Assembly: GCA_001782975.1 (NCBI GenBank) | Contig: MFQD01000021.1 | Span: forward strand, 1 to 6,435 | Length of the DNA stretch: 6,435 bases | Direction: 5' to 3' | DNA from: Candidatus Magasanikbacteria bacterium RIFCSPHIGHO2_02_FULL_50_9b | GTDB taxonomy: Bacteria > Patescibacteriota > Patescibacteriia > Magasanikbacterales > 2-02-FULL-50-9b | Shown here: piece by piece, positions 5,614 through 6,435 of the stretch | How the letters are laid out: each line of letters starts with the position of its first letter | How positions within the stretch are numbered: position 1 is the stretch's first letter | The notes under the pieces: generated by a model | What the model was told of the DNA's origin: nothing | The model's database searches: none | Seen by the model: only the letters and a program-made list of their open reading frames with translations | Translations under genes and position numbers: made by a program

Positions 5614-6435
5614 ATAAAAAAATTTTCTTTATAATTTTTTGCAGCCTCGCTCTTATTCTCACTTTTTTCTTGTTTGCTTTTCGGTATCAAGGCCGGTCTT
5701 CTGTAACGTCCAGTATTTACACTACCAAAACTGACATTGCCACACTTCCCGAAGCCAAGCCTATGATGATTGTTGACCTCAAAAACGGCGATACGTACGA
5801 CATGATCGCCAGTGTGGTCAAGAAAAAGATTGGTAACACGGATATTCGAATGCTCGCCTATGATGGCTCGATTCCAGGGCCAGTGATCCGTGCGCCAAAG
5901 GGTGCGGAAATTACGCTTCGCTTTACCAATAAGATTGACGTGCCGACCACTATCCACTCGCACGGAGTTCGACTGGCAAATGAGTTTGACGGGGTACCGG
6001 ATGTGACCCAAAAAGAAATTAAACCGGATGGATCATTTACATACCAGATCAAATTTCCAGATGAGGGTGTGTATTGGTATCATCCGCATATTCGCGAGGA
6101 CTACGCACAGGAGCTCGGTCTCTATGGCAATTATGTGGTGACACCAGACGATCCGGATTATTGGTCGCCAGCTGATCGGACCGAATATCTTTTTCTCGAT
6201 GATCTGTACCTGGAAAACGGACAAACGCCGTTTGACCTAACTATCGCGACGCACGCGCTTATGGGACGATTTGGCAATGTCATGCTCGTGAACGGCGAGA
6301 CCGATTACAGACTTGGAGTGATGCAGGGTGATGTTGTCCGGCTCTTCTTTACCAATTCTGCCAACACGCGCGTCTTTAACATCCGCATTCCAGATGCCGA
6401 AATGAAACTAGTTGGGGGCGATAATGGCAAATATG
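5610..6435 (+). CDS. Multicopper oxidase, N-terminal part (3' truncated by window)
   Basis: This is an exported cupredoxin-domain oxidase that couples one-electron substrate oxidation to O2 reduction. In a copper operon it probably oxidises Cu(I) to less toxic Cu(II), as CueO does. The 275 visible residues start at the ATG that overlaps the upstream stop. Residues 5-25 are a hydrophobic signal anchor; Cys11 is not in a proper lipobox. The first cupredoxin domain contains GSIPGPVIRAPKG (86-98), the copper motif HSHG (His116, His118), EFDGVPDVTQ (125-134) and YHPH (His158, His160). These provide the first four trinuclear-centre ligands. REDYAQELGLYGNYVV (162-177) follows, then the start of a second cupredoxin domain (about 192-275, with VMLVNGE and GDVVRLFFTNS). 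The remaining ligands (HxxHxH and HCHxxxH) are beyond the window, so laccase-like three-domain versus two-domain nitrite-reductase-like architecture cannot be settled. The VTQ context favours a true oxidase. Confidence 0.93.
   Translation, partial: MNKKIFFIIFCSLALILTFFLFAFRYQGRSSVTSSIYTTKTDIATLPEAKPMMIVDLKNGDTYDMIASVVKKKIGNTDIRMLAYDGSIPGPVIRAPKGAEITLRFTNKIDVPTTIHSHGVRLANEFDGVPDVTQKEIKPDGSFTYQIKFPDEGVYWYHPHIREDYAQELGLYGNYVVTPDDPDYWSPADRTEYLFLDDLYLENGQTPFDLTIATHALMGRFGNVMLVNGETDYRLGVMQGDVVRLFFTNSANTRVFNIRIPDAEMKLVGGDNGKY

Noticed and set aside
5616..5622. Run of seven A bases near the start of the multicopper oxidase as a slippage or frameshift site.
   Set aside because: The frame from the ATG at 5610 is continuous through all the copper motifs to the window end, so no frameshift is needed.

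Overview
The window reads as a compact bacterial copper-handling and envelope locus. Nine protein-coding genes all lie on the + strand, with almost no non-coding DNA; the largest gap is about 80 bases. The gene set, the short intergenic spaces, the weak or absent ribosome binding sites and the style of the small membrane proteins suggest a Candidate Phyla Radiation (Patescibacteria) genome. That is an inference from recalled family resemblance and no database was searched. Genes end in TAA or TGA. One TGA overlaps the next start codon as ATGA, so TGA behaves as a stop here and nothing points to a TGA-recoded genetic code.

Region 1 (1-1736) is the C-terminal three quarters of a Cu(I)-type P1B ATPase (CopA), whose N-terminus lies outside the window. 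Region 2 (about 1737-4990) is an envelope block. It holds a membrane-anchored DsbA-like thiol oxidoreductase, a His-rich four-helix membrane protein of unknown function, a membrane-anchored DUF3105 protein, the lipoprotein-modifying enzyme Lgt, and an unknown four-helix membrane protein with a CSAC motif. The last three are packed tightly enough (2-base gap, then 20-base overlap) to suggest translational coupling.

Region 3 (4991-6435) is a separately promoted copper-response unit. A clear -35/-10 promoter (TTGACT, 17 bp, TATATT) contains a 17-bp GC-rich dyad of the kind bound by CsoR. It drives csoR itself, a 90-residue His-containing membrane protein, and a multicopper oxidase whose 3' part runs off the window. 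The predicted transcription start is only about two bases from the csoR ATG, so the transcript is probably leaderless.

The likely logic is as follows. CsoR (C-H-H type ligand set) represses its own operon until Cu(I) rises. The exported multicopper oxidase would then oxidise Cu(I) or another substrate outside the membrane, while CopA pumps Cu(I) out. DsbA-like and Lgt functions support exported protein maturation. The most promising undescribed parts are three unassigned membrane proteins (2678-3118, 4433-4990, 5341-5613), which carry conserved-looking His or Cys residues in or next to membrane helices beside known copper genes.
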